64,000 nucleotides of DNA from Chrysopilus asiliformis (Eukaryota > Arthropoda > Insecta > Diptera > Rhagionidae), in the NCBI GenBank assembly GCA_964034945.1, contig OZ035961.1, forward strand, positions 89,282,991 through 89,346,990, given 5' to 3'. Shown piece by piece: positions 32,609-45,800 of the stretch. The translations under genes were made by a program, and so were the position numbers. Within the stretch, counting starts at the first letter, position 1. Every line of letters begins with the position of its first letter. Below the pieces are notes generated by a model. That model searched no databases. It saw only the letters and a program-made list of their open reading frames with translations, and was not told the DNA's origin.

Positions 32609-33436
32609 GTGTAGACCACAGTTTTCGACAATTCGATTTGTGTTCGCTTCCGCAGGAAAATATTTTTTTAAGTTTTTCGCCGTAGAAAGGCTGTTTACGT
32701 CATTTTTTTGTTGTTGAAAACAGTGATTCGGTGATAGATTAGGTGATCACTTACATCGTTGGCGATGAGAAAACGCCGTCATCGCTTAGCCAAACGAAAT
32801 AGTTGATAAAACCCTGACAAAAGATATTTTTTAAATTTTATCGTGTTTGCTTGCAATTGAAAAAAGTTTAGAAATTTGAAGAATCCGACCAACAAAACTT
32901 AGCAACTTAAGCTCAAATTAAGTTATTTAAGTCCCAAAATTTCGACGGTTTCAGTAGGTTGAGAACAACTTTATTTTTTAGTAATAATTGACGCAAACGC
33001 CCCTCAAAGCGTCAATTTCTGATGACACAGCTTACGGATGTTTCCGGCTTATAAAGGTTCCATTGTAATTTTTTTCTAAAATAAATTGAAATTACAAGTT
33101 CTCATTTCAGTTGTTAATACACTTTTTTTTAAATATTACTGTTTTCGTATTACGGTTTTCTATTTTTTTTTTTGCCCTATATCCACTAATGACAATCAAC
33201 GTCGTATCTTTAGATAATAAGAAAATAAAATATTTATTAGCATCATGCTTTGTTGATTCTAAAGTGTATCTAATCAGAAGATTTTTTTTTTAATACAAAA
33301 TGAAAAAAAGCTACTTTTTTTCATTTCTAGGAGCGAACTAAATGTGTAGCATTTTAAACTGTTTTTTTCGTTCTTCCGTTAGTTCTGTAGTTCGTAAAAA
33401 ATTCTTTCATAAAATTCTATGTGTAAAAAATGCTTA

Positions 33437-33599
33437 CCCGGCCTTTACACGCGACTGTAAAGTCTGTCAGTAGCACAGACTTCAAATGTCAAATTACTGA
33501 CAACGAATTAAAAGACATTTGGCGAACTGGCAGTCAGTGCATTTACACGAGACTGTGTCAGCGACTGTGTCAGCTCTACAGACGCGTGTAAAGGCCGGG
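33437..33599. mobile_element. PIF/Harbinger-like MITE, intact
   Basis: Ends CCCGGCCTTTACACGCG and CGCGTGTAAAGGCCGGG, flanked by TTA at 33434-33436 and 33600-33602. Inside are several copies of GACTGTGTCAG/CTGACA words in both orientations. Sister of the damaged copy at 3017-3170. Confidence 0.85.
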
Positions 33600-33602
33600 T
33601 TA

Positions 33603-36269
33603 GTTTAACTACCCACTGGTAATGGCCGTTTATTTTTAACTTTTTTTTCTTTCTTTTTTAATTTATTTTCGTAATTATAACAAAAACACCCAACTGCAAT
33701 TCAAAAATGTTAAAAAAAAAAATTAAATAATTAAGGGTTATTGGTAGGGTTGCCATCCGTCTTTTTTTCCCTGGACACCAGACTGTTTTTAATGGCGTTT
33801 GAGGACGTCCGGGTAGGGTTTTTAGAGAGGATAAAAAGGAATAACAATCGGGTTCTCAGTCTTGCATTTATTATAATAAAGTAAATGGATTTAACTTATC
33901 CCCACACGGTTTACCTTTTAAAATTTTCCGAGGTATTTTTGATCACCATGTCCTGGTTTTTTGTGCATGAGTGCTAGTTGTCTAAAATTTGTTATGGCAA
34001 CCCTAGCTATTGTATACTGAATGCGTTGCGTTCCGCGATTTTTAAATACAGTCAAACAAATTTAGACGCTTTCCCTTCTACAAAGAGTTTATATTTGCAA
34101 ACTCAACCAAGACAACAACCAATAAAGATTGTGCAAATAAGAATATTTAGTGGAATGAAAAAGCATCTAAATTTTCGGTAAACACGCAATGTGCGGACAA
34201 CGCAACGCAACGCAGTCGGTATGTCTGCAGCTCTAAAATTTCTTAAGCCTGCCCTTCACTTATCGTTTACCAACGGATTTTTCTACCTGGTACCCCATTT
34301 CGCACATGTGTGTAATAAACCAGTCGCCAGCCCTTAAGTGTTTTATTCCACATATGTGCCGCTTTACCCGAAAAGTCGTACCAACCGGCCAAATGACTCT
34401 GGTACTCCATAAAATGTGTTGCAACCATTAAATTTTATTTTGATTTAAAAAATTATAACAGCAATGATTGCATTTTTTTTAAACATTAAAATAATAAAAT
34501 TTCGTTTATCACAAACATCGTATTACCCTTAAAAAGAGCTTATTTGTATAGATTCTAGGACAATATATTAAAAATAAATTGGAAAAGAGAAAATTTAAAT
34601 TATAACTAAAACGAGAGAAAGAAATATGGATAAAGAAACCAAAATATATATTTATTTTTTTGTTAATATAAGAATGATTAAATACATAGGAAAAAAACTA
34701 ATATGAAAAGAAATAATCAGCAAGAATTAAAAACATATATTATTGCCTAAAATATAAAAAAAAATATATTAACTGAAATTAAAGAAAAGCTCACAGAACT
34801 CATCGCACTTAAAACTTCATGTTTAATTTGTGTTTCTTGCCATTAACTACTAATATTATATTTTATAGAAAATAGATATAATTGTTGAGTTTTTTAGCTA
34901 ATTTATATGCGCCCCATAGATTCGGTTTAAAGAAGAAATAGATTGAAACTATGTTAAAAAGTTGGTAATGGACGAATATAAAATTATGGAAAAACGCGTG
35001 AATTTGCGTGACGTATTTTATAAGCCATTTCCTGAAGTTCAGGTCCTTAATGTCGGCTATGATAGAATAAATGGGAAGGTGTATAATGCAGCTTTTAACG
35101 TAAATTTAGGTTGTTCTGGACTTAAACCCTTCGTTGGTGTGGTGAGGTATGACATACCACAGAAACTAAGGATTAAAAAGCCCAATTTTGGCCAATTCTG
35201 GTCAACGGAATCTCCTCAAAACAAAATTGACCCATTGAAGGACCAAACATGTGTGTGAAATTTCATTTTTGTAGCTCTAGTAGTTTGTGAGAAATATGAT
35301 GAGTTATGCCATATTCCACCACACCGAAGAAGGGTTGAAAATAAAAAAATAAACCAAAATAACAGGAAAATTAAATTTCAGATTAGTCTCCGATTTTTCG
35401 ATTGATGCCATTTAATGGCTTCGTTAGTTTCTAGAAAGTGCTAGACATTTTCGTTGGAAATTTATTTCGAGCCACATAATTATTATGTAATAATTACAAA
35501 GGTCGACATTAATTTTGGTGCACTCGATATTAGTTTTTTTTTGTAATTTGGTGTCACAGATTCTTGCAGGGCTTTCGAGCAGTTCTAGTTTTAGTAATAA
35601 TTAGGGTTGCCAAACAATATCCAAAAAAAGGAGGAATAAAATTGGAAACCAACCAGCATATCTTAAAAACTAGAGCTGACCCAGCCAAACCACTACCAGA
35701 TTCAGGGACACTAAATTACCTCAAAAGGAAAAAGAAATACTCAAATATGTATACAAAAAAGTTGTCGACCTGTGTTTTGTAAAAATTTATCACTTACAGA
35801 AAATAATAATGCAAAATATGAACAGATTAAAACTTTGTATTACAATAAAACCTCTAAGTAGAAAGCCTTCCCTGCAGACCAACAAGTGTAGGTTCACCTG
35901 AAGTCAGTGCAAGTGAACATTGGTTAAGCAGTTCAGAATGGTTTAAAGAAAAATAAGCACGTAGTGAAATGGCGTGGTAAAACATATTTGGTCACTGCGG
36001 TGGGCCGAAGGCGAATGCTTATCAAAAGTGAGCGAATAAGATGTATATGAAGAAGCAAATGCATGTAATCGAAGCTGAGAAAATCAAATATTTCTATCTG
36101 GCTGTACTCATTCGATAATTAAAAGCTAAATAAGTAAAATGATCTTTTTACGTATTTGCTTATACAGATTTCACTGTATCATGTTATCTTGAAAAGTGCT
36201 ATCCATAAAATACGTCACACTTGGACTTTTAAGAATAATTTTAATTATGTTTAAATCACTTTAATTGCA
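33603..36269. other. Intergenic, no gene recognised
   Basis: AT-rich. A frame with an ATG at 34968 runs 97 codons to 35258, but its 3' part carries family C-like words (GGACCAAACATG, GTAGCTCTAGTAGTTTGTGAG), so it is probably transposon DNA. The frame at 35564-35782 is Lys-rich and unrecognised. Neither has splice context or domain signal. Confidence 0.5.
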
Positions 36270-36537
36270 TTAACACGTTGGCTACCATGTGAGTCACCGG
36301 TGAACACACACTATTGTCATTACCGTCAGTTTCTCAAGTTCCATGGTTGAGTGCAGTCGCTCGTGCGGTACAAAGGGGGGTAAGTTTTTCCGTTATATTT
36401 TATTCGATTCGTTTGTTTTTGTCTGTATTGATCTTCTGTTCACTGGTGACTCACAAAGTACAGAAATGATTTTTGCGTTTTTTCCCAGTGTATACTAGCG
36501 GAGTAAGCGTTTTTTTGGCTGGTAGCCAACGTGTTAA
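36270..36537. mobile_element. piggyBac-like MITE
   Basis: TTAA at both edges (36270-36273, 36534-36537), with ends CACGTTGGCTACCA inverted on the right (TGGTAGCCAACGTG), and a second inner inverted pair TGAGTCACCGGTGAAC/GTTCACTGGTGACTCA. TTAA duplication with CAC/GTG-type ends fits piggyBac. 268 bp, non-coding. Confidence 0.8.
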
Positions 36538-37551
36538 AACTGGCCAACATATCTTAATCGAACGCTGATCAGAATTGACCAACAATATGTTAGTATTTTA
36601 TCGCCATATTTAGTGCTCAATAAACATCACCTAATTTGGAATCGCAACAGAAGTTAGTATAGGCTAAGCTCGATTTAAGCCGTTTGCACAAATCGCGGAT
36701 TGCAATAATTCCAAAAAAAACATGCCGGGAAAGCAACGCTTTTTGAAAAAAAAAAAAAATTTAGTGTTACAACTAAAAATAAATAAGAACAAATATTTTT
36801 TCTTGTGCATAATACGAGCATTGCGTAAATCGGGCTTTGCCTGTAATTTTATTTGAAAAAATTCATTTCATCTTGAATCCCTTTTTAGAATAAACAAAAA
36901 TAGTAAGAAGTAGCTAAACAATTAATTAAAATTAAAACAATCAAACTTAAATTAAATGAATAAAAAAAATAAAATTTTCACTGCGAATAAAATAAATCAA
37001 AACATTGAATAGAAAATACACACGCGGAAATGGTATAAAAAGAATAGTGTAAAAAAATTAATAATTGGAAGAGGAAAATTAGAATTTGCTACAAATAATG
37101 ATTTAGAATAAAAAAAACTGATAAATATAATAAAATATACAAAAGTATAAGAATTAAAGAAGCATAGATATAAATAAATAAGATGAAAAAAAACCAACAA
37201 AAACTTTACACTGGGTTCATATTACTGAAATGATTTTTATTATTACTCTACAATGCCATATTGTTTATATAAATAAAAAAGAGAAAAATTTTATTATTTA
37301 TTTAATTATTTATAAAAAAGAGAAGCTATATTAATATTAAGAAGATAAAAAATGTAAGAAAAAAGAAAAATCATTACTCTAATGAGTATTGAATAAATGT
37401 CTTTATAAGTTAATATTGCGGCTTTTATTTTTAACATTAAAGGTCCAACCAGATATGATCCGTTCTGTTCCGCCACCTCCGTTCCGTTTGTACACACAAA
37501 AGCCGTGTTTACGTGCAGGATCAAAGATGAGACCGATTTTGTAACACATGT

Positions 37552-37648
37552 ACCCCGATTCTGATAGTCGTGTCGTTTTCTGCAAGTCGTTTTGACAACA
37601 ACCCGTAAAACAACTCTTTTTGAAAACAGCATGATTATCAGAATCGGG
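37552..37648. repeat. Short inverted repeat
   Basis: CCCCGATTCTGATAGTCGTG near 37552 pairs with CATGATTATCAGAATCGGGG ending at 37648. It is probably part of a larger decayed element that borders family D at its right. Confidence 0.55.
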
Positions 37649-37667
37649 GTGATAAGCTGAAGCCAGA

Positions 37668-37952
37668 GCCTGTTTACATGGAGACTCATTTTGGTTCGAC
37701 CCATCATTCGATCCGGACAAGTGATGGTGAGGGACGTAGTGGGGAAGGAAACCAAAAAGAGCAAACGAAATTAAGATTCACTTAAAATTTTCAGTCGCAA
37801 ACCGGTTTGAGTCTGATTGAAACCTGTTTCGCTTAGTTTTGTTGATGAAACCGGTTTAGCGAATGAAGATGAAGCGAAGCGTGAGAACACAGCAGCAAAA
37901 GGACGAAAGACACAGCGAATGAAAAAAAAGTTCTAATGTAAACACACTCAAA
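37668..37952 (+). mobile_element. Family D element, diverged copy
   Basis: It matches the inner part of 26519-28130 in order: CCGGACAAGTGATGGTGAGG, AAACCAAAAAGAGC, ATTCACTTAAAATT, CGCAAACCGGTTT, GATGAAACCGGTTTAGCGAA, GACGAAAGACA, and an end with TAATGTAAACAC. Non-coding. Confidence 0.65.
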
Positions 37953-38104
37953 CTGGTTTATTTTGGTCCTCAATGGTTTTATTTTTGGTACCAACCAAGG
38001 AAACTGAACCGGTCCAGCTAGTACTGGCGCATAAAGGATTTTAGACCAAAACAAAACCATTTTATAACCCCATAGATGAAGATGAATTCAGCAAATCTAA
38101 TATC

Positions 38105-38784
38105 GGGTCTTTCAACAAGGACAAAACAATTTTGTATTTAAATAAAACACAGAATAATTGAGATATCGGGCTGAAATTTATTCCAAGTGTAGTTACATTT
38201 AAGTATGAAATTCGATGTCGTTCATATGGCCACCGCGAGCATTGCACTGATTGATTCTTTGGAGCCAATTTTCCACCACTCTTCCACACATATCGGCCGG
38301 AACGTTGGCAATTTCGAGTTCGATATTGTTCCTGAGCTCCTCTAACGTTGTTGGGTTGTTGGCATAAACCAACGACTTTGCTGATTGATTCTTTGGAGCC
38401 AATTTTCCACCACTCTTCCACACATATCGGCCGGAACGTTGGCAATTTCGAGTTCGATATTGTTCCTGAGCTCCTCTAACGTTGTTGGGTTGTTGGCATA
38501 AACCAACGACTTAACATAACCCCATAAAAAGAAATCCAACGGCGTTAAATCGCATGAGCGAGGTGGCCATTCGACCGGACCATTTCTCGAGATTACACGA
38601 TTACTGAACTTCTCCTTCAATAGATCAATTGTTTGACCAGCTGTGTGGCGTTGCTCGTTCGTGAACTTCACCATGATAAAAATATAAACCTTGACTGACG
38701 TTTTAGCATTGCCAGATCATAAAAAAAGTTTTAGGGTGCGTTTTTATTAAAATACAAAATTGTTATGTCCTTATCGAAAGACCC
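38105..38784 (-). mobile_element. Internally deleted mariner-like transposon, with a duplicated segment
   Basis: Inverted ends GGGTCTTTCAACAAGGACA and, at the other side, GGGTCTTTCGATAAGGACA, each continuing into AACAATTTTGTATTTWAAT. On the - strand a transposase start (MVKFTNEQR, from 38674) is joined after a deletion to a C-terminal part with NGPVEWPPRSCDLTPLDFFL, the block around the third catalytic Asp of this Tc1/mariner-type family. A segment of about 130 bp (38249-38377) is repeated in tandem at 38382-38511. The first two catalytic Asp regions are gone, so it cannot encode active transposase. A differently deleted copy is at 62499-63065. Confidence 0.85.
38249..38511. repeat. ~133-bp tandem duplication inside the mariner copy
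   Basis: TGATTGATTCTTTGGAGCCA starts both units (38249 and 38382). The units read alike to AACGACTT, and encode the transposase C-terminal region twice. Confidence 0.88.
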
Positions 38785-39640
38785 TTTACAAAATAATTTT
38801 GAATTTTGGATTTGACGCGATTTTATTGGCCATAACCTCAAGAGCAATTCAAATCTGACTACGTGCGGCAGATCACAAAATTGCTCGAAAAACGCTGTTT
38901 TAGAAATTCGAATATGCAAACCTTCTTTGAGCAATACAAAAATCCCAGTCGAATACACCATAAAGCCTAAACCCCAATTACGCGTTCGTGCGTGCGGCAT
39001 GATTTTGTTCTGGCATCTAGTAGTTGTCCCCGCATCTAAAAGTAGAAACTGAGCCTACTCTACGTGGCCGGACGCAGCAACGCGTCTGAGCAACGCGCAA
39101 TTATACATTTACTCATATAAATGCGTAGTTTTTACCTTCACCGCGTGGGTGCCGCACGCACGAACGCGTAATTGGGATTTAGGCTTACGAATTCCAAACC
39201 AAATGTAATTTCCAATAAGGGGCTGTCCTATATTTTATGAACTGTTTTTAACAATCTTGCCCCTCTCGTGACGCGTTATAGCGAATTTTAGTTTCGAACT
39301 TAATAGCGCCATCACACTACCACAGACCCCATGGATATGCGGAATATTTCATAAACACCCCCTAATAAAATAGTACTCGAGCATTTTTTTTTAACCATTT
39401 CACTATATTCCAATTCATAAAAAGACATATTCTACAAAAAGATTAAAAATATTTCACTAAAATTCAAATCATGCAATGAAGTAAAACTAATCGCTAAATT
39501 AAATTTTATGAAAATGCAAATTTATTTCAAAAATACTTTGAAAAACCATAAAAAAATCATTCAAATATCGTACAATTGATATTTAGATTTTTATCACATT
39601 AAAGATGGTATTAATATTTGTTTACGCAGTAAAAAAATAC

Positions 39641-39646
39641 TTTATT
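39641..39646 (-). terminator. Poly(A) signal of CycQ
   Basis: AATAAA on the - strand about 160 bp past the stop codon. It is the first one downstream that I noticed; others exist in the AT-rich flank. Confidence 0.5.
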
Positions 39647-39802
39647 CCTTAACAGAATCAGAATGTTTTGAATTCAGGATGAAAATCAAAATGAAAAAAA
39701 TCAAAATGCAAAACAAAAGCAAAAGCGAATTACAAGAGAGCTCCAATATAGAATTCAAATTGTTTGTATCCGAAAGTGATTGACGAAAATACTTTTGTCG
39801 CT

Positions 39803-39898
39803 TTAGTTCGGGTCCATTTCGACTTCGCTGTTGTAAACTTCCATTATTGCTTCGAGAATTTCCCAGTGTTTCTCCTTTGTCAAATCTTTTACAAAAAC
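39803..39898 (-). CDS. CycQ: CycQ last exon
   Basis: Acceptor AAATTTCTTTAG then VFVKDLTKEKHWEILEAIME and VYNSEVEMDPN, stop TAA at 39805-39803. Phase 0 entry. It matches the FNDDLTK...IQIY end of the human protein in layout, with the intron to the previous exon only 68 bp. Confidence 0.9.
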   Translation of the reverse strand, partial: VFVKDLTKEKHWEILEAIMEVYNSEVEMDPN

Positions 39899-42800
39899 CT
39901 AAAGAAATTTGTTTTTATTATACTTGTTTCTATAATATATAAAATAAATGGTAATTGAAATCTTACATTATACCAAACTGTATTGTCGTCATTTTCATCG
40001 GTTAGGGGAACTTGAACACCATAGGTTTGAAGTGCCAAGGATAAACAGCAAATTGCGACATGCGATGGTTTGTAGTTTAAAATTGCCGGGCTTTGATGGA
40101 AGTCCTAAAATAATATTAATTTCAGATTAAATTTCTTTTAATGAAAGATCTTGACGGATTTGTTTCAAAACGTTTATTGGAACAGGCCATAAGTCGGAAA
40201 TGTCTACTTATATAGAGGGAGTCTTTGACATTTTAGACAAGATAAAAATTCATAAAAATAAAAGCGCCGTTAGAATTAAAACCAAGCAGAAAAGTATTCA
40301 AATTATAATTCTAGAATAATCTCTAGATAACCATAAATTATTTACTAACCCCGTAATGCCCACTGTTACATCATATGTAACACAAAAAGCGCTTTTTTGA
40401 GAGCTTGTCATTTATTTTTCTTGTGGCAGCTTTGAGTACGGTTATGATGTATCCAAAAGTTTGTATTCATCATTAGGTGACGCGTGGAAAAATAAGATTT
40501 CTATGTTATCGTTCCCACGAACAGTAAGGCACTTGGCACACCGAATGCGAATTCGCACCGCATTGCGAAAAAGTTCAAGTTTACCACGGGATCTTATATC
40601 ATATGTCATCTACATGAGCTCTAATTTTGAATTACGTAACAATGCGGTCTCCCCAAAGTTACAGTCTCTGCAAAATTAGAACTCATGTAGATCACATACA
40701 ATATAAGATCGCTTGATAAGTTTGAACTTTTTCGCTATGCGGTGCGAATTCGGATTCGGTGTGCCAAGTGCCTAAAACTAATTAAACAAAATTTCAAAGC
40801 TGAAAAAGTCTGGACGCTGATGCGTTAACTCTGTTCGATTCTGAAGCTCAATTAATTATTAGCTTTTCCGATGATCTTAAAGGTTTTTGCATGACTGTCG
40901 CACCGGTTGGTGGTAGCCAAGCAGTATTTATGTCGATCGTCCTGGTTTATTATGTCAATCAATAAGATCGTGTTTGACATAATGCTGTTTGGGTAGCGAT
41001 TGGAATTTTGCAACTCTTGAATTTTGCAATTTTGCAACTCTTTAAGCCTAGTACGCAGTTCGAGTAAAATGAAATTTTAACGCGGTCTCCAAATTGGCAC
41101 ATTAAAACCGATAAAAACTGTTTGTGGAGAAAAAACATTGACAGCCGAGCACACACAATTAAAAAACCACACTCGTTAAGAAAACTGGAAACAGAACCTC
41201 TATTATTTTCATCTGTCAAATTTTTACCTCGAATTTAATGTACCGAACAGTTAAAATGCTGGTAAAATCAAGTGGAGACTTTCTACGCCATCTAGTGCAA
41301 CATGAGTTTTTCACATCATTTTACCAGCGAACTGCGTACCGCTTGGTAAAATTTCTAAGGTTAAATTTAAGCGCAGTGTTAAATTTGTATGGAAAATTTC
41401 ATTTTACTCGAACTGCGTACTAGGCTTTAGGTTTCATCGCCGAAATTTAGAGACATTTTTGCAGTACTTAGACCCTTCAAATATTATGGTTTGTTTTCAA
41501 AAAAGAATTGCGGTCCTAAAGAGATAAACTCTACCCCTTCCTTTTACCCCCAAGAGCTAACAGGTACGTTAATGGTCAAGACTAAAATATTGGAAATCTG
41601 GGTGTATAGAAAATCTACGTCTCAAAAAATATCAGTTATTTAAATTAAACTGAAATGAAATATTTACGCGTATTCCGATTACGTATTTAGCCTTCATTTT
41701 GTACTGACCAGTGTTCAAAACTTTGTTTTGTTATTTCGTTTTTTTCGCTCTTAAAAGTTTCGCTCTCAATGGCAAAAAAACGTTTGCTGCGGTTTCCGAC
41801 TCTCGTTCTCGGGAACGAAAATGATTTTCAAGCGCAATCGTTCTCTAAAGAGAGAATTTTTGAGCTCCGCGGTACTGTTCGTAGGAGTCGGAATGATCGA
41901 TGCACATTTTTCGTTCTCCTTCCCAAGTAAAGAACGAAATTGTTTCTATTTAAGTTTTCGTTCCTTGTTCAAAGCGGTTTGTGGGTCTCGCATAAAAATG
42001 AATTAAAGCCTCGAGCGATGGCTTTTGGTTAAGATGAAATTCGAGTATGGACGTAGTAATTTCACCAAGATTTAAAACAATTGCATCGGTTAAATGGTTG
42101 ATTAATGAAACAAATTTTCCATTCCGTGTTTTGTTTTTTTATTTAATTTTTTGGGCGATCAGCAAAGAGTAGAAGTGTTTAGAAAAAATCGCCCGTTTAA
42201 AATGTAGGCTACTCAAGGCAAACTGCACCAGCGCAAACCACGCCAGTACGACGATATTCAAATTCATTCATTAGTAAGTGAACGATATTTCGGTCCCAGC
42301 ATTAAAGTTCTGTTCTCAAAAAAGTATAACAAAACGCAAATGTAAATATCTTAAGAGCAATAACGTAAAAACCATAATTTCGTTCTTGTTCTTTGGAGCG
42401 TTTTACTGAAATGCCGAATTTCGTTCTCTATAGAGGGAGGTTTTTTATTTTCCATTGATTTCAATTCCTCCTTGGGAGCAGAACGAAAGGCTAGAAATGG
42501 GAGCGTTTTGAACACTAGTTCTGACGATTTACTCACCTGTAAATATGAAGCTGATGTTTTGGCAATCGGAAGAGAATTCCATTGATTCGGTCCGAACCAT
42601 TCTTGAAGGGATTTCATGTAATACAGCATGTACTACAAATTTAAAACAATGTTGTGTAAAAATACGAATGAATGAAAGATTGTGATAGTGTTGTAAAAAC
42701 TCCTAAAACGACTCTGGTCTAAAACAACACTATCAGAATCGTGTCGGTAATTTGAAAGAACAAACACTCACCTTATGCGGATGAACGGTGCTCAAATCAA

Positions 42801-45800
42801 ACTGCAACATTCTTGCGATCAGAAGTTCAGCCTCGACGATAGCATCACGTATGGCCCAGTATTCATCGCCCAATTCTAGAGGATTGGATCCTCGATTCAA
42901 TGTGTTATGAGAAACATTTATCACATCACGAATTTTTACTGGATCATCCTTTATTTTACCGGCTAAATATATAGACGCTGATGCGATTAACTGAAATGTA
43001 ATTGAGTTGCAATGCAATAAGTAAAACGTAAACAAAATATCAGTTGTGGTCAACACAAAACTTTCTTCTACAAAATCTACGACCCTGCGCAATTTACGCT
43101 AGAGCCCTGTCGCGTTGTCAACCTAAGACGACCTCCCAATAAATTCTTGGTTTATTCAAAAATATCAAAAACGTACAAAATTTGAGATAACTTGAGAACG
43201 GTAAAAGATATCAATTTACGGTAAATGGCAAAAATGTAGAAAATATTAACATCTTTAATTATTCTTTTAACTGATTTGTCGAAAAACCGTTAGTTTGCAA
43301 ATTATTCGCAAAAATATGATTTTTTACATATTAATGAAAATATCTCAATAACGGTAAAAGATAACGGATAACGGTAAGAAACAAAATTGTGCAGAATGCC
43401 ATTCTCATTAATTCACTTCATACATTCAATTAGCAAAAACCCGTTAGTTTTCGAGATAATCGCAAAAAACTGTTTTTTTTTTGGAAATAACGGTTTATCT
43501 CGATAACAGGTTGAGATATCGAGTTATAGCTAAAGACAAAAGTGTGGGAAATTTTATTTTCTCCAAGTTTTGTCATACTTAAGGCCACTAAAAAACACGT
43601 AGTTTGGGAGTAAATCGAGAAAAACGAAATTGCGATTTTTGAAAAACCGCCATTTTGGATACTTCCGGTTAACGGATTTCCACCAAAAACGATAGGATCG
43701 TCCCATTTCAGGACCCAACATGCCTATAAAATTTCATGGCGCTAGCTCTATTAGTTTTTGAGAAATCTTGTACACAGACTGACAGACAGAAAGTTTTTTT
43801 TTTAATATGACTCCAATCGACTCAGGAGTGATCGGGAAATGTTTTTTAGGCAAAATTAAGAGGTCGAAATTTTTCATGAATACAATACTTTATTATACTC
43901 CGTAGAAGAAAGTAAAAACAATTTATATAAATTAAATTCATTGAATATAGGAGTCGTAATATTCTATTAATTTTGTTCAAGCAAATTATAACAATAAATT
44001 TATTATGCTAGTCAACGGGTTTTGCGTTACAGCTCTTACAACTGTTTGATATTGTGTAGATGATAACAAATTGACCGCAATTAATGATTTACTATTCTTT
44101 ATCATTGCCAAGGTTAGAATTATCAAGAGTTACTCAATTGGAAGTTTTGATCTGTGGAAATTGTATGATAATGGCTTTCGAGTATTCTTAAACATTTACG
44201 ATTAAGAACTGTGACATACCGAGAGCATAGCGTTGCCCCCCATTGGGTGATTTTTCGAGTGAAAAAATAATTAGACGTTTTTCCTTCTACAATTATTATA
44301 TTTTATTTATTTCGGGGAAATATTATTAGAGTTTTTGGGATCGATGATCACGAATTCGATATTAGTATTTAAAAATCAGACGCGGAAATTCTCGTAAGGA
44401 TATCGGATATATAGTTTAATTAATTTCTTCTAGACGGTGACATGGGCGGTTATATAAATTGGGGATTTCGAACCTTAGGAAAGGTCTTACCTACGTTTAA
44501 CCATTGAACCATTTCTGATTCATGGTTTATACTCGACCTTTTAGCATTGAATCCTATTGGAATTTCTCGGCTTATAAGGTCTGCAGAAACAACAAAATTA
44601 TATTATTTTTGCGGATGTTTTCACATCCAAATTTGCCCCCAACAGGTCGGACATGTCTGCCCTGAAACCCATCAGGAGCCTGTTTCTGGTATGGAAAGCT
44701 GGCTCACCGTCATCAGAGCCTGCTTTGCCAGCTTCCACGCAGGCTTACAGGATTTTGGTAGAGTAAAACTCGATTTGAGTATTTATACTCCGATGCCACA
44801 AACCTTGTGCGGGAAATTTGGATGTGAAAACATCCGCAAAAATAATATAATTTTGTTGTTTTTGCAGACCTTATAAGCCGAGAAATTCCAATAGGGGTCT
44901 TACCTACGGTTACACGCACGACTAGAAATCGCATGTCGTATCTCATCTCACGGAAATCGCTTGTGTAAACGCCACTTGCATGCAAGCGGGGAAAATCTCA
45001 ACTCAAGTCGTATGTAAAAACTAGAGAGCCTTTAACCTAGAGAGTGGCCATGCTACATTAATAGACTGTGCTACGGACAGTCTATTAACTCCAATTAGAA
45101 CAGTCTATTAGGTCAGTTAGAACAGCTTTTTCGACAGATTAGAACAGTCTGTAAACAATTTTTCAATTTATCAAAACAACTATGAGTTCCCAAATTTTTT
45201 TGATACCTCAAACATGCTATTTTTACATATATTAACCACCTTCAGTTATTTTGGCAATTATTTATAACAATGAGTCAAATTTTTAAAGTTTTTCGCGCTC
45301 GTTTTTCAGCTTGGCGGCCATTTTTGAATGTCCCCATGGCCTCTCTAGGTTATAGGCTCTCTAGTAAAAACCTCATACAATCTCAGCTGCGACTGGAACT
45401 GCAAACCATTTGACATTTAAGGTTATATCTGATATCACAATTGCAGAAAATAAGTTGAACAGAAGTGAAATTTTGAATTTATTTTTTAACAGCCACCATT
45501 TTGCTACGTCATCGGCAAGAAATTCTTTGTAATGTTGATTGTGCGTACGGAGTTGTTTAGCTAGATGTTAGCTAGATTTGAGAATTAGGGAAAATTCCCA
45601 TTGAGTCTTATAAGAATTTCTTGCCGATGACGTCAGAGCCAAGAGAGACTGAGCTGTCAAGCAGACCTTGTATAATTCGGCCATGCGAACGACGTATGTT
45701 CAGGAAAAAAAGAAAATCGATGCGAGTCGGAAGTCTGGAGCATCGACAGAAGATATTTATGAGCCTTCATTGTTTTGGTATTTAGAAATGAGTTTCATAG

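Noticed and set aside
34968..35258. 97-codon + strand frame between Pka-R2 and CycQ
   Set aside because: Its 3' end contains wording typical of family C repeats, and no domain or homolog is recognised.
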